Positions 1 to 10,250 are shown, counted from the stretch's first letter. The stretch: DNA of 64,000 nucleotides from an uncultured Oscillospiraceae bacterium (GCA_902465155.1 CABQLY010000011.1:4182-68181); one strand, 5' to 3'. Numbers and translations are program-made. Notes: a model not told the origin generated them from the letters alone.

Positions 1-23
1 TTGTAAATTTTAGTACTCTTACA

Positions 24-52
24 TTGAATATTATAACAAAAAATGCTATAAT
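24..52 (+). promoter_or_regulatory. Sigma-A promoter for the membrane glycosyltransferase operon
   Basis: A -35 box TTGAAT (24-29) and an extended -10 box TGCTATAAT (TATAAT at 47-52) are separated by exactly 17 bases. The site lies upstream of the glycosyltransferase gene. It overlaps the first possible start codon of that reading frame (TTG at 24), so translation has to begin further downstream. Confidence 0.65.
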
Positions 53-86
53 AGCAATAGCTTTTTTAAAACTGGGGGGTTGCCGG

Positions 87-1394
87 TTGCCGCAAACAAG
101 TTTAGAAAAAACAAGCTGCCGGCAAAGGGTTTGGCAGTTTGTACTGCCGGCCGGGTTTATTTTAATGGGCTTTGCGTTGGCGCTGCGCCTGGTTGCCGGC
201 GTTGCCTATTACAACGAGCAGGATACTTTTTGGTACCGCGACTGGGCGTTTGACCTTTCAAACGGCTTTTTCAGCGTTTATGCGCGGGCCGATCAGATCT
301 CGTTGGATTACCCTCCATTATACCTTTTTTTGCTTGCAATTACAAACCTTTTTTACAAAATTTTAGGGCGGGATTGCAGCGCTTATTTGCAAATGCTGCT
401 TTTAAAGCTTTGGCCCATTTTAGCCGATTTTATTTTTGGTCTGCTGCTGTACCGGCTGTTAGGGCGCAAGTTTGGCCGGGCAACCGGGCTTTGTGCCGCG
501 CTGCTTTGGCTGTTTGACCCGGCGGTTATTTTTAACTCGGCCTTTTGGGGGCAAACCGACGGCCTGCTGTGTATGCTTTTGTTTTTAAGCTATTGGCAGC
601 TGCTGCAAAACCGGCCAGTTTGGGCCGGCGTGTTGTTTGCCGTTGCCGGGCTAACCAAATTTCAAGCTTTGTTCTTTTTGCCGGTGTTTTTGTGGTTTTT
701 GTGGCAAAAAAGCCGCCCGGCAAAGTTTTTTGGCAGTGTGGCCGCTGCGGCCGCAACCGTTTTGGCGGTGTTTTTGCCTTTTAGCGTAGGCGCCAAAAAT
801 CCGCTGCTGTTATTTCAGGTTTACCTTGGCGGGCAGGGTGCGTACCAAAAATGCACCTTAAACGCCTTTAACCTTTACGCGCTGTTTTTTAAAAATTTTA
901 GTGAGGATTCGCTGCCCTCGCCCTTTGGCGTTTCGTACAGCGTTTTAAACTATTTTGTTTTGGCGGCCTTAGCCGTTTTGCTGGCGCTGCTGCTTTGGCG
1001 GGCGCGCCGGCCGTGCGTTTTTGTCACCTCGTTTTTGTGGATGAACAGCCTGTTTTTGTTTACCACCCGCATGCACGAGCGGTACCAGTTTGTTTCGGTA
1101 ATGTTTATTTTAATTGCCGCTGTTTTGCACAAAAACCGCAGCCTGCTTTGCTGCTACGCCGCCACCACGGCCTTAGTGCTGGCCAACCACCTGCTGCCAA
1201 TGCTAAGCTGGAACGGCGCGGCCGATTTTAATTATTACAGCTACAGCCTGCTGCTGGCAATTTTCTCGCTTTTGAATTTTTTAACCTACCTGGTAACCAC
1301 CGGGGTGTGTGTAGCCTTTTTGCTGGGGCAGCCCCCAAAGGCGGCACCAGACCCTAAAAATAACCCAATTTGTAAGGAGGATCAGCTGAGATGA
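87..1394 (+). CDS. GT-C type polytopic membrane glycosyltransferase
   Basis: This is a multi-spanning membrane protein of about 435 residues resembling mannosyltransferase-like GT-C enzymes that use lipid-linked sugars. It has roughly ten hydrophobic segments and a WGQTDG motif (residues 154-159), an acidic-loop signature seen in this group. I chose TTG at 87 because a GGGGGG ribosome site lies 7 bases upstream and because the promoter at 24-52 overlaps the longer frame start; the ATG at 164 is a less likely alternative. The stop overlaps the start of the YfhO-like gene (ATGA), so the two are translationally coupled. A role in decorating a cell-surface polymer is inferred; the sugar and acceptor are unknown. 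Confidence 0.7.
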   Translation: MPQTSLEKTSCRQRVWQFVLPAGFILMGFALALRLVAGVAYYNEQDTFWYRDWAFDLSNGFFSVYARADQISLDYPPLYLFLLAITNLFYKILGRDCSAYLQMLLLKLWPILADFIFGLLLYRLLGRKFGRATGLCAALLWLFDPAVIFNSAFWGQTDGLLCMLLFLSYWQLLQNRPVWAGVLFAVAGLTKFQALFFLPVFLWFLWQKSRPAKFFGSVAAAAATVLAVFLPFSVGAKNPLLLFQVYLGGQGAYQKCTLNAFNLYALFFKNFSEDSLPSPFGVSYSVLNYFVLAALAVLLALLLWRARRPCVFVTSFLWMNSLFLFTTRMHERYQFVSVMFILIAAVLHKNRSLLCCYAATTALVLANHLLPMLSWNGAADFNYYSYSLLLAIFSLLNFLTYLVTTGVCVAFLLGQPPKAAPDPKNNPICKEDQLR

Positions 1395-4132
1395 ACTTTG
1401 GGGCTAAAAAACTGCAATTACCGGGCAACCGTAAGGAGCTGCGGCTTTCTACCTTTTTGCTGGCGCTTTGCGTGGCGGCCATTTGCTTTGTGCCCTTTAT
1501 GATTTTTGACCGGGGCTATTTTTTGTTTTTCGGCGATTTTAATGTTCAGCAAATTCCGTTTTACAAGCTGGCGCACGAGGCTATTCGCACCGGGCAGTGG
1601 GGCTGGAGCTGGACAACCGACCTTGGCGCGAATTTTATTGCCTCTTACAGCTTTTATTTGCTGGGCAGCCCGTTTTTTTGGCTAACGCTGCCTTTTCCAA
1701 CAAATTTTGTGCCGTACCTTATGGGCCCGCTGCTAATTTTAAAATTTGCCTGTGCGGCGCTAACGGCTTACTGTTACATTCGCCGCTTTACCCGCACGCC
1801 CGAGTCGGCGCGGCTTTGCGCGCTTTTGTACGCTTTTTCCGGCTTTTCGGTTTACAACATCTTTTTTAACCATTTTCACGAGGCTATTATTATTTTCCCG
1901 CTGCTGCTGTTGGGGTTAGAGCTGCTGATTACCGAGAACCGCCGCGGGGTGTTTGCCGCCGCGGTAGCCGCCAGCGCGTTAATTAATTACTTTTTCTTTT
2001 TTGGAATGGTTGTTTTTTGCGTAATTTACTGGGTAGTGCGGGTTTGCTCGGGCTGCTACAAGCAAAAGCTCTCCTCCTTTTTCTGTATGCTTTTCGAGGC
2101 GGTTTTGGGCCTTTGCCTGGCGGCGGTGCTGCTGGTGCCCTCTATTTACATTATTGCGCAGAACAGCCGGGTCAGCTCTTTTTTAGTGGGGTGGAACGCC
2201 ATTACCTACGGCAAGGAGCAAATTTACCTAAATGTGCTGCAATGCTTTTTCTTTCCGCCCGATCTGCCGGCTCGGCCGGTGTTTTTCCCGGGGGCCGATG
2301 TAAAATGGTCCTCCCTTGGGGGGTGGCTGCCGCTGTTTTCAATGGTAGGGGTGTTTGCCTACCTGCAAAACAAAAAGCGCACCTGGCTGCGCCGAATGAT
2401 TGGAATTTGCATTTTCATGGCCCTGGTGCCGGTGCTGAACAGCGCATTTTACCTGTTTAACACCGCCTATTACGCCCGCTGGTTTTATATGCCAATTTTG
2501 CTAATGTGCTTGGCAACCGCCCGCTGCTTGGAGGATGCCGAGTTGGATTGGTCTACCCCGTTTCGCTGGGTGGCCGGTATTACCGTTGCAACGGTGGCGG
2601 TTATTGGCTTTTTTCCGCGGGAGATGGAAAACGGCGTGATTACCAAATTTGGGCTGTACACCGAATCGGAGGATAATACCTACCTATTCCGTTTTCTTGT
2701 AACATCCTCTATTGCGCTGCTGGCCTTGGTGGTGCTTTGGCTGCTGCTGAAAAAAATTAAAACCAACCGTAAACAGTTTATGGCCGGGGCCACGGCGGCG
2801 GTTTGCCTGTTCAGCGTTTTGTACACGGTGTACTTTATTGGCACCGGCAAGGCCCATTCTTACGACACTAAAACCGTTATGATAGATTCGCTGCTGGAAA
2901 ACACCGTAGACCTGCCGGGCGACCGCACCACCTACCGTATTGATGTTTACGACGGGGTAGATAACACCGCCATGTATTTAAATTACAGCGGCATTAACGC
3001 CTTTCACTCTATTGTGCCAAAAAGCGTTACCGATTTTTGGGAATATGTTGGGGAGGAGCGCGGCGTTGGCAGCCGCCCAAAAACCGATACGGTTGCCGCC
3101 CGGGCGCTGCTTGGCGTTAAATATTTGCTTGCCCGGGAGGGCGGCGATTCCTTTGTAGAGGATTCCGGCGAGCCGAAAATGGCCGGTTTTACCTATGTTA
3201 CCTCGCAAAGCGGGTACAAGGTTTACCAAAACGAGAATTATATTCCCTACGGCTTTACCTACGATTATTACATGACCGACGAGCAATGCAAATCGGCCTT
3301 TACCGAGGCGCAGCGCAGCAATATGATGTTAAAAGCAATGCTTTTAAGCAACGACCAGATTGCAAAATACAGCTACTGCCTAAAAAACTTGGCGGTAGAT
3401 AACGCCGTAGACGCCGAAAGCTTTAGCACCACTGCCTTTAGCTTTGCCCTTACCGATGACGAAATGGCCGAGGACGCCGCCGCCCGTCGGGCCAATGCGG
3501 TTTCAACCTTTACCAGGGAGAAAAACGGTTTTTCCGCTTCCATTACGCTGGAAAAAGATAATTTAGTATTCTTTTCGGTACCGTACGAGGAGGGCTGGAG
3601 CGCTACGGTAAACGGCGCGCCCGTAGAGGTAGAAAAGGTGAATGTTGGCTTTATGGCCGTACTTTGCCACGCCGGAGAAAATACGATTGAATTTAAATAC
3701 CAAACGCCGTACCTTGCCTTAGGCGTTAAAATAACCGGGGCTGCCCTGTTATTTTTTGCAGGATATTGCTTAGTTTGCCTGCTGCTGCGGCATCGCGGTA
3801 AGTTGGCCGTGCCGGAGTATCCCGAGGGCGAAAAGCTGCTGCAGGAGTGGAAAGCAGACGCCGTAGCCGAAAAGCTGCAGCAACCGCCCGAGGAGCCGGA
3901 ACCCACCACCGACCTTTTAGCCAAGGCCGCGCAGGACCTTGCACATGACAGCTACTACACCCCGGATTTTGAACAGGGCTTTTTTGTAGTAACGCAGCAG
4001 GAGCAGAAAAACAGCGAGCCGCAAAGCGGTAGGGCTGCCCCGGGTACTAACGGTGCTTTAAACGGTAACAGTGACCCAAGTGCCAACAAAGAGCCGAACA
4101 CCAACGGTGACCCGAGCGGCAACGGCAATTAA
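1391..4132 (+). CDS. YfhO family membrane protein
   Basis: A 913-residue membrane protein with about a dozen N-terminal transmembrane segments, a large extracytoplasmic part (around residues 500-780) and one more membrane helix near 785-805. This architecture matches the YfhO family, GT-C-like proteins that in Listeria and Staphylococcus are needed to glycosylate lipoteichoic acid. AAGGAGG lies 10 bases upstream of the ATG, which overlaps the upstream stop codon. The final 35 residues are low-complexity, rich in Asn, Gly, Pro and Ser, and look like a cytoplasmic or linker tail. With the preceding GT-C gene it probably forms a surface-glycosylation pair. The family call is firm and the substrate is unknown. 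Confidence 0.8.
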   Translation: MNFGAKKLQLPGNRKELRLSTFLLALCVAAICFVPFMIFDRGYFLFFGDFNVQQIPFYKLAHEAIRTGQWGWSWTTDLGANFIASYSFYLLGSPFFWLTLPFPTNFVPYLMGPLLILKFACAALTAYCYIRRFTRTPESARLCALLYAFSGFSVYNIFFNHFHEAIIIFPLLLLGLELLITENRRGVFAAAVAASALINYFFFFGMVVFCVIYWVVRVCSGCYKQKLSSFFCMLFEAVLGLCLAAVLLVPSIYIIAQNSRVSSFLVGWNAITYGKEQIYLNVLQCFFFPPDLPARPVFFPGADVKWSSLGGWLPLFSMVGVFAYLQNKKRTWLRRMIGICIFMALVPVLNSAFYLFNTAYYARWFYMPILLMCLATARCLEDAELDWSTPFRWVAGITVATVAVIGFFPREMENGVITKFGLYTESEDNTYLFRFLVTSSIALLALVVLWLLLKKIKTNRKQFMAGATAAVCLFSVLYTVYFIGTGKAHSYDTKTVMIDSLLENTVDLPGDRTTYRIDVYDGVDNTAMYLNYSGINAFHSIVPKSVTDFWEYVGEERGVGSRPKTDTVAARALLGVKYLLAREGGDSFVEDSGEPKMAGFTYVTSQSGYKVYQNENYIPYGFTYDYYMTDEQCKSAFTEAQRSNMMLKAMLLSNDQIAKYSYCLKNLAVDNAVDAESFSTTAFSFALTDDEMAEDAAARRANAVSTFTREKNGFSASITLEKDNLVFFSVPYEEGWSATVNGAPVEVEKVNVGFMAVLCHAGENTIEFKYQTPYLALGVKITGAALLFFAGYCLVCLLLRHRGKLAVPEYPEGEKLLQEWKADAVAEKLQQPPEEPEPTTDLLAKAAQDLAHDSYYTPDFEQGFFVVTQQEQKNSEPQSGRAAPGTNGALNGNSDPSANKEPNTNGDPSGNGN

Positions 4133-4258
4133 AACGGCAGGCCAAACAACCCAAACTGTTAAGCATTAAAACAGCCGGTCTGCCAAATTGCCCAGCGGCC
4201 AATTTTGGGGCAACCAAACCGCTCGGCTGCACCTTTAAACGCCACACGGAGGAAAATT

Positions 4259-5002
4259 ATGCCGCGTTTTTTTAAAACCAATATTGAACAGGACCCGGCC
4301 TTGACCGGGCCCGACGCCGCCCATGCTGCAAAGTCTTTGCGGGTGCGCGTGGGGGAAAAGCTAATTGTTTGCAACACAAAAGGGCTTGATTATCACTGCG
4401 CCGTTGCAGCCGTAACGCCGCAGCGGGTAGAGCTAAGCATTTTGCAAAAGGTGCCGACCGTAAGCGAGCCGGATATTGCCGTTACCCTTTGCCCCTGCCT
4501 TATGAAAGGGGATAAGCTGGAAACGGTAATTCGCCACGGGGTTGAGCTTGGTGTAACGGCGTTTTTGCCGCTTTATTCGGCTAATTGCGTTTCTAAGCCT
4601 AACGAAAAAGCCTTAGCCGGTAAGCTTGAGCGGTGGAACAAGCTGGCTGCCGAGGCCGCAGGGCAAAGCGGGCGGGGCATTTTGCCGCAGGTGTACCCGG
4701 CGGTGCCGCTTACGCAGCTTGTTAAAGAGCTGCAAGAGCGGTTTGATCTAACACTGTTTTTTTACGAGGCAGGGGGCGAGCCGTTGGGGCAGCTGATGTG
4801 GGAGCACAGCCGCAGCGAAAAGCCTTTAAAAACCGTTTGCGTTATTACCGGGCCGGAGGGGGGCTTTACCCCGGCCGAGGCCGAGCTTCTGCAGGCCGCC
4901 GGCGCCAAAACCGTAACCTTAGGCAAGCGCATTTTACGGGCCGAAACCGCCCCACTGGCTGCCGTAACTGGCTTAATGCTGTTAACCGATAATTTAGAAT
5001 AA
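4259..5002 (+). CDS. rsmE: 16S rRNA (uracil-1498-N3)-methyltransferase RsmE
   Basis: A 247-residue protein that methylates U1498 of 16S rRNA using SAM. The N-terminal PUA-like RNA-binding part carries the SLRVRVGE segment, and the C-terminal SPOUT knot shows GPEGGFTPAE and LGKRILRAETA, the SAM-binding signature of the family. The frame stays open upstream to 4205, but ATG 4259 is preceded by GGAGGA at 4249-4254 and gives the usual length. It stands 95 bases before pth, likely in one transcript. PrmA, the common neighbour, is absent here. Identification is confident from the C-terminal motifs. Confidence 0.93.
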   Translation: MPRFFKTNIEQDPALTGPDAAHAAKSLRVRVGEKLIVCNTKGLDYHCAVAAVTPQRVELSILQKVPTVSEPDIAVTLCPCLMKGDKLETVIRHGVELGVTAFLPLYSANCVSKPNEKALAGKLERWNKLAAEAAGQSGRGILPQVYPAVPLTQLVKELQERFDLTLFFYEAGGEPLGQLMWEHSRSEKPLKTVCVITGPEGGFTPAEAELLQAAGAKTVTLGKRILRAETAPLAAVTGLMLLTDNLE

Positions 5003-5097
5003 AATCACCTAATTACCTTACTATTACATTTGCCCGGCTGCAGGGGGGCACTTTTGCCGCCTTTAGCGGCCGCTGCACGCAAAGGAACTTTACGCTT

Positions 5098-5691
5098 ATG
5101 AAAAATCCGTTTTTAAAAAGCACGGTAGATTATTTAATTGTAGGGCTGGGCAACCCCGGGCTGGAGTACGAAAAAACCCGCCACAACTTGGGCTTTCGCT
5201 GCATGGATACTTTGTGCGAACAGCAGGGTATTGCTTTAGAAAGGGTTAAATTTAACGCCCGCTTTGCCGCCGGCAGCCTTGGCGCAAAGCGCTGCCTTTT
5301 TTTAAAGCCCCAAACCTACATGAATAATTCGGGCGAGTCGGTTGCCGCGGCCATGCGCTTTTACAAGCTGCACCCCGAGCAGCTGCTGGTTATTTTTGAC
5401 GATATTTCGCTGCCGGTGGGGCGGCTGCGTATTCGCCAAAAAGGCTCGGCCGGCGGGCACAACGGGATTAAAAGTATTATTGAGCTGTTGGGCAGCGACG
5501 CCTTTTTGCGCATTAAAATTGGCTGCGGGCAAAAGCCAACGCCGGCGTACAATTTGGCCGACTGGGTGCTGGGTAAATTCCCCCCGGAGGATGAAAAAAT
5601 AATTCAACAGGTGCTGCCGCGCGCGGCCGAGGCGGTTGTTTGCGTGGTAGAAAAGGGCGTCGAATCGGCCATGGGCCGCTACAACGGTTAG
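5098..5691 (+). CDS. pth: Peptidyl-tRNA hydrolase
   Basis: A 197-residue cytoplasmic esterase that frees tRNA from prematurely released peptidyl-tRNA. The family signatures are visible: GLGNPG near residue 16, TRHNLGF with the catalytic His at about residue 29, KPQTYMNNSGE, and FDDISLPVGRLRIR followed by GSAGGHNG. Length is normal. AAAGGAAC precedes the ATG. The pth-mfd order is common in Firmicutes, though here 250 bases separate the two genes. That gap is AT-rich near mfd and shows no further gene. Confidence 0.95.
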   Translation: MKNPFLKSTVDYLIVGLGNPGLEYEKTRHNLGFRCMDTLCEQQGIALERVKFNARFAAGSLGAKRCLFLKPQTYMNNSGESVAAAMRFYKLHPEQLLVIFDDISLPVGRLRIRQKGSAGGHNGIKSIIELLGSDAFLRIKIGCGQKPTPAYNLADWVLGKFPPEDEKIIQQVLPRAAEAVVCVVEKGVESAMGRYNG

Positions 5692-5941
5692 GTCGGCAGC
5701 CAAATGCCGCGCGGTTTGGCTTAACTTTATTTATGCAGTGCCGCGTTTTTTTGCCGGGCCAACGCCTTACGGGTCATTTTACCTTTGCGGCTGCACCAAA
5801 TAAGCAGCAAGGTTTAAAAACAAAATTTTGCTGGTGCGTGCAACTAATAAACAGTAAAATTTAACCAACAATTATTTTAACAAAGAAAAAATAAAGCTGA
5901 AAAAATTAAACTAAATTTTTTAGTCTTTTTAAGGGGGAACT

Positions 5942-8900
5942 ATGCACTTTTTAACCGGCGCCGCGTACCGTTTGCCCGGCGTACAAAAAACGGTAGAACA
6001 GCTGCTGGGCGGCGTTTCGCCCTGCGCTTTATTTGGGCTGCCCGAGGTTGCAAAGGCGGTTGTTTTGGCCTGCCTGCACGAAAAATGCGAGCGCCCCGTT
6101 TTGGTTGTAACCGCAACCGAGGCCGAGGCCTTAAGGCTGGGCACCGATGTAACCGCACTGGGCAAAAAAACCGTTATTTTGCCGGCAAGAGACTATGTTT
6201 TTACCCAAAACAGCGGCTTTTCGCGGGAATATGAGCATCGCCGCATACACGCCTTGTACCGGGTATTAAAGCAGGATTTTGACATTGCGTTTTGCGACGC
6301 GGAATCTTTAACCCAAATGACGGCGAACCAGGCCGCCTTTACCGCCGCCGGGTTTACCCTAAAAAGCGGCGACACGGTAGATTTAAACGCCCTGCGGGCA
6401 AGGCTTACCGGGCTGGGCTACCTTTGCACCGAGCAGGTAGACGGGCCCGGCCAGTTTGCTGTGCGCGGCGGCATTGTAGATGTTTTTTCCCCCGCGCACG
6501 AAAAGCCCGCCCGTTTAGAGCTTTGGGGTGATGAAATTGATCTGCTGAGCTATTTTTCTACCGAGGACCAACGGCGCAGCGACCCGTTAAGCGAGCTAAC
6601 CGTTTTGCCGGCCTGTGAATTTTTTTACAACCCTGCCGAGCTGGCACAGCAGCTGTTAAAAAAAGCCGGCGCTTTAAAAAAAGCTAACGAAGCTTACCTG
6701 CGTCAACTGCGGCAGGACGCCGAGCTGCTGCAGGCCGGTGGTACCGTTTGCGCCGACCGCTATTTGCCTTACCTTAAAAACAAGCCGGTGCTGCCGGGGG
6801 ATTATTTTAAAAACTGCCTGCTGGTTTGCAGCGAGCAAAAAAATATTTCTCAGCGTCTAAAAAGCTTGGCCGCCGGCCGGTTAAACGATTTTACCGCCTT
6901 GGCAGAGGACGGCATTATTTTAAAAAACGCCGCCGATTTTTACGCCCCGCGCGGATATTTTACGCAGCTGGTTGGCCATATGCAAACGGTTTACCTCAGC
7001 AATTTTACGCATGGCGGCTTTCCGGTTGCGCCAAGCGGCGTAGAATCAGTTACCGTGCGGCAAATTTCGCCCTACGGCGGCGCAATAGATGTATTATGTG
7101 ACGATCTGCGCCCCTGCGCGGCCGGTCGGGGCACCGGCGTTGTAGCGGTGTACGGCGAAAAAGCGGTAGATATTATGGCCGGCGAGCTGGCCGCCAACGG
7201 CTTTGCCGCCGCCCCGGCCAACATAAACCAATTGGCCGGCCCCGGCATTTTTGTTACGGCCTGCCCGCCCCTTTCGGCCGGGTTAGAACTGCCGGAGCTT
7301 AACACCGTATTTTTAACCTACAAAACCGGCGCTGCCAAAAAGCGCCGGGTAAAAAAGCGCCGTAAGGAGGAAATTTTCAACTCCTTAGAGGAGCTAAAGG
7401 TTGGCGATTATGTAGTACACGCCGCGCACGGTATTGGCCGGTTTGACGGTATTCACCGTATTCGCACCGGCGATGTAACCAAGGATTATATTAAAATTAA
7501 ATACCGCGGCAGCGATGTTTTGTATTTGCCGGTTACCCAGCTGGATTTAGTTTCCCGCTATATTGGCGGCAGCGGCGAAAACGGGCCGGCCTTAAACCGC
7601 CTGGGCGGAACCGAGTGGCAAAAAACAAGGGCCCGCGTGCGTGCGGCTGTTAGCAATATTGCCAAAGAGCTAACCGCTCTATACGCCAAACGGATGCAAC
7701 TGCCCGGCTACGCTTTTTCTAAGGATACCGACCTGCAAAGCGATTTTGAGCAGCGCTTTATTTACGAGGAAACGCAGGATCAGCTGCGTGCCATTCGTGA
7801 AATTAAAAACGATATGGAGCGCCCGGTGCCAATGGATCGCTTGCTGTGCGGCGATGTTGGATTTGGCAAAACCGAGGTGGCGCTGCGTGCCGCGTTTAAA
7901 TGCATTTGCGACGGTAAGCAGTGCGCGTTGTTGGTGCCAACCACCATTTTGGCCTGGCAGCACTATTTAACCGCACAGGAGCGCATTGGCAATTTGCCGA
8001 TTCAGGTAGAGCTGCTTTCCCGTTTTAAAACCCCGAAGGAGACCGAGCGCATTTTAAAACGCCTGAAAACCGGAGATATTGACCTTATTGTTGGCACCCA
8101 CCGTTTAATTTCGAAGGATGTTGCATTTAAAGATTTGGGGCTGGTGATTATTGATGAGGAGCAGCGTTTTGGTGTAGCCCAAAAAGAAAAGCTAAAGGCG
8201 CTGCTGCCAACGGTAGATGTTTTAACCCTAACGGCTACCCCCATTCCCCGCACGCTGAATATGGCCATGTCCGGCATACGAGATATGTCCTCCATTGAGG
8301 AGGCCCCGCAGGATCGCTCCCCCGTTCAGACCTATGTTATTGAGCAAAACAGCGGCATTTTGCAGGAAGCCGTGCAGCGGGAGCTGCGGCGCGGCGGGCA
8401 GGTTTATTACCTGCACAATCGGGTAGAATCTATTCACACCTGCGCGCTGCGGCTGCAAAATGCTTTTCCTGCGGCCAACATTGGCGTAGCGCATGGAAAA
8501 ATGGGTGAGGAGGAGCTTTCGGAAATTTGGCACCGCCTGCTGGAAAAAGAGATTGACATTTTAGTTTGTACCACGATTATTGAAACCGGGGTAGATGTGC
8601 CAAATGTAAATACGCTGATTATAGAGGACGCCGACCGCATGGGCCTGGCCCAGCTGCACCAGCTGCGCGGGCGGGTTGGGCGTTCGGCCCGGCGCGGGTA
8701 CGCGTACTTTTGCTTTCGCCCCGGCAAGGCGCTAAGCGAGGTGGCCGAAAAGCGGTTAGAGGCCATTCGGGAGTACACCGCTTTTGGCTCCGGCTTTAAA
8801 ATTGCCATGCGCGATTTAGAAATTCGTGGTGCGGGCAGCATTTTAGGCGGCGAGCAGCACGGACACATGGAGGCGGTTGGGTACGATATGTACCTAAAGC

Positions 8901-9379
8901 TGCTGAACGAGGCCATTGACGAGCAGCGCGGAATTCAGCCGGCCGAGGCGCCGGATTGCGCGGTAGATTTAAATATTAACGCCAATATTCCGGAGCGGTA
9001 TATTCCGGCGCTTTCGCACCGGTTAGAAATGTACCGCCGCATTGCCGATATTAAAACCGTGGCCGATAAAGAGGATATTATTGACGAGCTGTGCGACCGC
9101 TTTGGCGACCCGCCCAAAGAGGTGCTGGGGCTTATGGATATTTCGCTGCTGCGCAACGCCGCCGCCCAAAACGGAATAGACGAAATTACGGGCAACGGCA
9201 AAGCGGTAGAGCTGCATATTAAGCATTTTGAAATGCAGTCGGCCGCGGCGGTGCTGCAAAAGCTGGGCGGGCTGGCAACGCTGGTTCCGGCAACCCCCTG
9301 CTACCGGGTGGCCATTCCGGCGGGGCAGGCGCCAACGGCGGTGCTAAACAAGGTTGCCGCGCTGCTGGCTAAAAATTAA
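5942..9379 (+). CDS. mfd: Transcription-repair coupling factor Mfd
   Basis: A 1145-residue DNA translocase that removes RNA polymerase stalled at lesions and recruits UvrA. An N-terminal UvrB-like region comes first, then a CarD-like RNA polymerase interaction domain around residues 475-570 (VGDYVVHAAHGIGRF). The SF2 helicase motor follows, with Walker A GDVGFGKTE (637-645), Walker B DEEQ (738-741) and TATPIPRTL. Further motifs are GRVGRSARRGYAY and a C-terminal TRCF domain. The start follows AAGGGGGAAC with good spacing. Length and motif order are complete. It is followed by a stem-loop that looks like a terminator. Confidence 0.96.
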   Translation: MHFLTGAAYRLPGVQKTVEQLLGGVSPCALFGLPEVAKAVVLACLHEKCERPVLVVTATEAEALRLGTDVTALGKKTVILPARDYVFTQNSGFSREYEHRRIHALYRVLKQDFDIAFCDAESLTQMTANQAAFTAAGFTLKSGDTVDLNALRARLTGLGYLCTEQVDGPGQFAVRGGIVDVFSPAHEKPARLELWGDEIDLLSYFSTEDQRRSDPLSELTVLPACEFFYNPAELAQQLLKKAGALKKANEAYLRQLRQDAELLQAGGTVCADRYLPYLKNKPVLPGDYFKNCLLVCSEQKNISQRLKSLAAGRLNDFTALAEDGIILKNAADFYAPRGYFTQLVGHMQTVYLSNFTHGGFPVAPSGVESVTVRQISPYGGAIDVLCDDLRPCAAGRGTGVVAVYGEKAVDIMAGELAANGFAAAPANINQLAGPGIFVTACPPLSAGLELPELNTVFLTYKTGAAKKRRVKKRRKEEIFNSLEELKVGDYVVHAAHGIGRFDGIHRIRTGDVTKDYIKIKYRGSDVLYLPVTQLDLVSRYIGGSGENGPALNRLGGTEWQKTRARVRAAVSNIAKELTALYAKRMQLPGYAFSKDTDLQSDFEQRFIYEETQDQLRAIREIKNDMERPVPMDRLLCGDVGFGKTEVALRAAFKCICDGKQCALLVPTTILAWQHYLTAQERIGNLPIQVELLSRFKTPKETERILKRLKTGDIDLIVGTHRLISKDVAFKDLGLVIIDEEQRFGVAQKEKLKALLPTVDVLTLTATPIPRTLNMAMSGIRDMSSIEEAPQDRSPVQTYVIEQNSGILQEAVQRELRRGGQVYYLHNRVESIHTCALRLQNAFPAANIGVAHGKMGEEELSEIWHRLLEKEIDILVCTTIIETGVDVPNVNTLIIEDADRMGLAQLHQLRGRVGRSARRGYAYFCFRPGKALSEVAEKRLEAIREYTAFGSGFKIAMRDLEIRGAGSILGGEQHGHMEAVGYDMYLKLLNEAIDEQRGIQPAEAPDCAVDLNINANIPERYIPALSHRLEMYRRIADIKTVADKEDIIDELCDRFGDPPKEVLGLMDISLLRNAAAQNGIDEITGNGKAVELHIKHFEMQSAAAVLQKLGGLATLVPATPCYRVAIPAGQAPTAVLNKVAALLAKN

Positions 9380-9380
9380 G

Positions 9381-9432
9381 CCTTTGGCTGCCCCTTATTT
9401 GGGCGGCTTGGCCAAAGGTTAAAACTTTTGTT
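9381..9432 (+). terminator. Terminator after mfd
   Basis: Arms CCTTTGGC (9381-9388) and GCCAAAGG (9411-9418) enclose a second GC-rich pairing and are followed by a T-rich stretch. The position just after the mfd stop suits a rho-independent terminator, although the T run is imperfect. Confidence 0.5.
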
Positions 9433-9455
9433 TTTATTTAAAGGGTGCAAAAATA

Positions 9456-10250
9456 ATGTACTATTTAAAACCCCAACACACTGCAGACCGCTGCTTTGTT
9501 CTTACCGGTAAAAACAGCAGCTACACCACGCATATTCACGAAAATTTAGAGCTTATTTATATAAAAACCGGCAGCCGAGAGGTAATAATTCATCAACAAG
9601 CGTACCTTTTAAAAGCGGGGGATCTTGCGGTTATTTACCCGTTTGTTCCGCACGGCTTTCGGGCTGTAGAGCAAGGGGAGTGCGCCTGGGTAGGAATTCA
9701 TCCGCTGTTTTTAAACCCCAACGGTTTTAGCCTTTTTGGCCAAGCGCCAACCTGCCCGGTTATTGCCAAAAACAGCCAGCCGGCGCAGCTAAAATTGCTG
9801 CTTCAGGCGTTGTTTTTAAAAAATTGCCATGCGGCACCGTTTATAAAAGGGGTGGTGGCTGCGGCGCTTTCCTTGTGCGAGCCGCTGCTTAAAATTAATT
9901 GCGCGCAAGAGTACGGCGGGCAAACCAACCCGGCCGAGGTTTTGCAGTACATTATTGCGCACGCCGCCAACGGGCAGCTAACGGCCGAAAATACCGCCAA
10001 GCATTTTGGCATGGCCGAGCGTTACTTTTGCGCTTGGCTGGGCCGTGTTTTTGGAATGGGATTTCACAGGCTTTTAAGCTGCTGCCGGCTTAGCAACGCG
10101 GCCCTTATGCTTACGGGCAGCAATACTTCGGTTACGCAAATTGGGTACAAATGCGGGTTTGAAAGTATTCGCACCTTTAACCGACTGTTTTTGGCCGAAT
10201 ACGGCTGCTCGCCGCAGCAGTACCGCAAAAATGGCCAAAAGCAGTGCTGA
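9456..10250 (+). CDS. AraC family transcriptional regulator
   Basis: A 264-residue regulator. The N-terminal half (about 8-140) reads as a cupin-like sugar-sensing domain with H-x-H-E type residues (THIHENLEL). The C-terminal 100 residues carry two helix-turn-helix motifs ending in the AraC signature (GYKCGFESIRTFNRLF, then YRK). It stands directly before the GH130 gene (60 bases) on the same strand, so it probably controls that gene and perhaps the rhamnosidase. AAAGGG lies 11 bases before the ATG. The effector is unknown; a plant or microbial oligosaccharide is a reasonable guess. Confidence 0.85.
   Translation: MYYLKPQHTADRCFVLTGKNSSYTTHIHENLELIYIKTGSREVIIHQQAYLLKAGDLAVIYPFVPHGFRAVEQGECAWVGIHPLFLNPNGFSLFGQAPTCPVIAKNSQPAQLKLLLQALFLKNCHAAPFIKGVVAAALSLCEPLLKINCAQEYGGQTNPAEVLQYIIAHAANGQLTAENTAKHFGMAERYFCAWLGRVFGMGFHRLLSCCRLSNAALMLTGSNTSVTQIGYKCGFESIRTFNRLFLAEYGCSPQQYRKNGQKQC

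Noticed and set aside
3373..3924. 183-codon open frame on the minus strand inside the YfhO gene
   Set aside because: It is the mirror of a long, well-supported gene. It has Ser-rich low-information composition, no ribosome site and no family resemblance.
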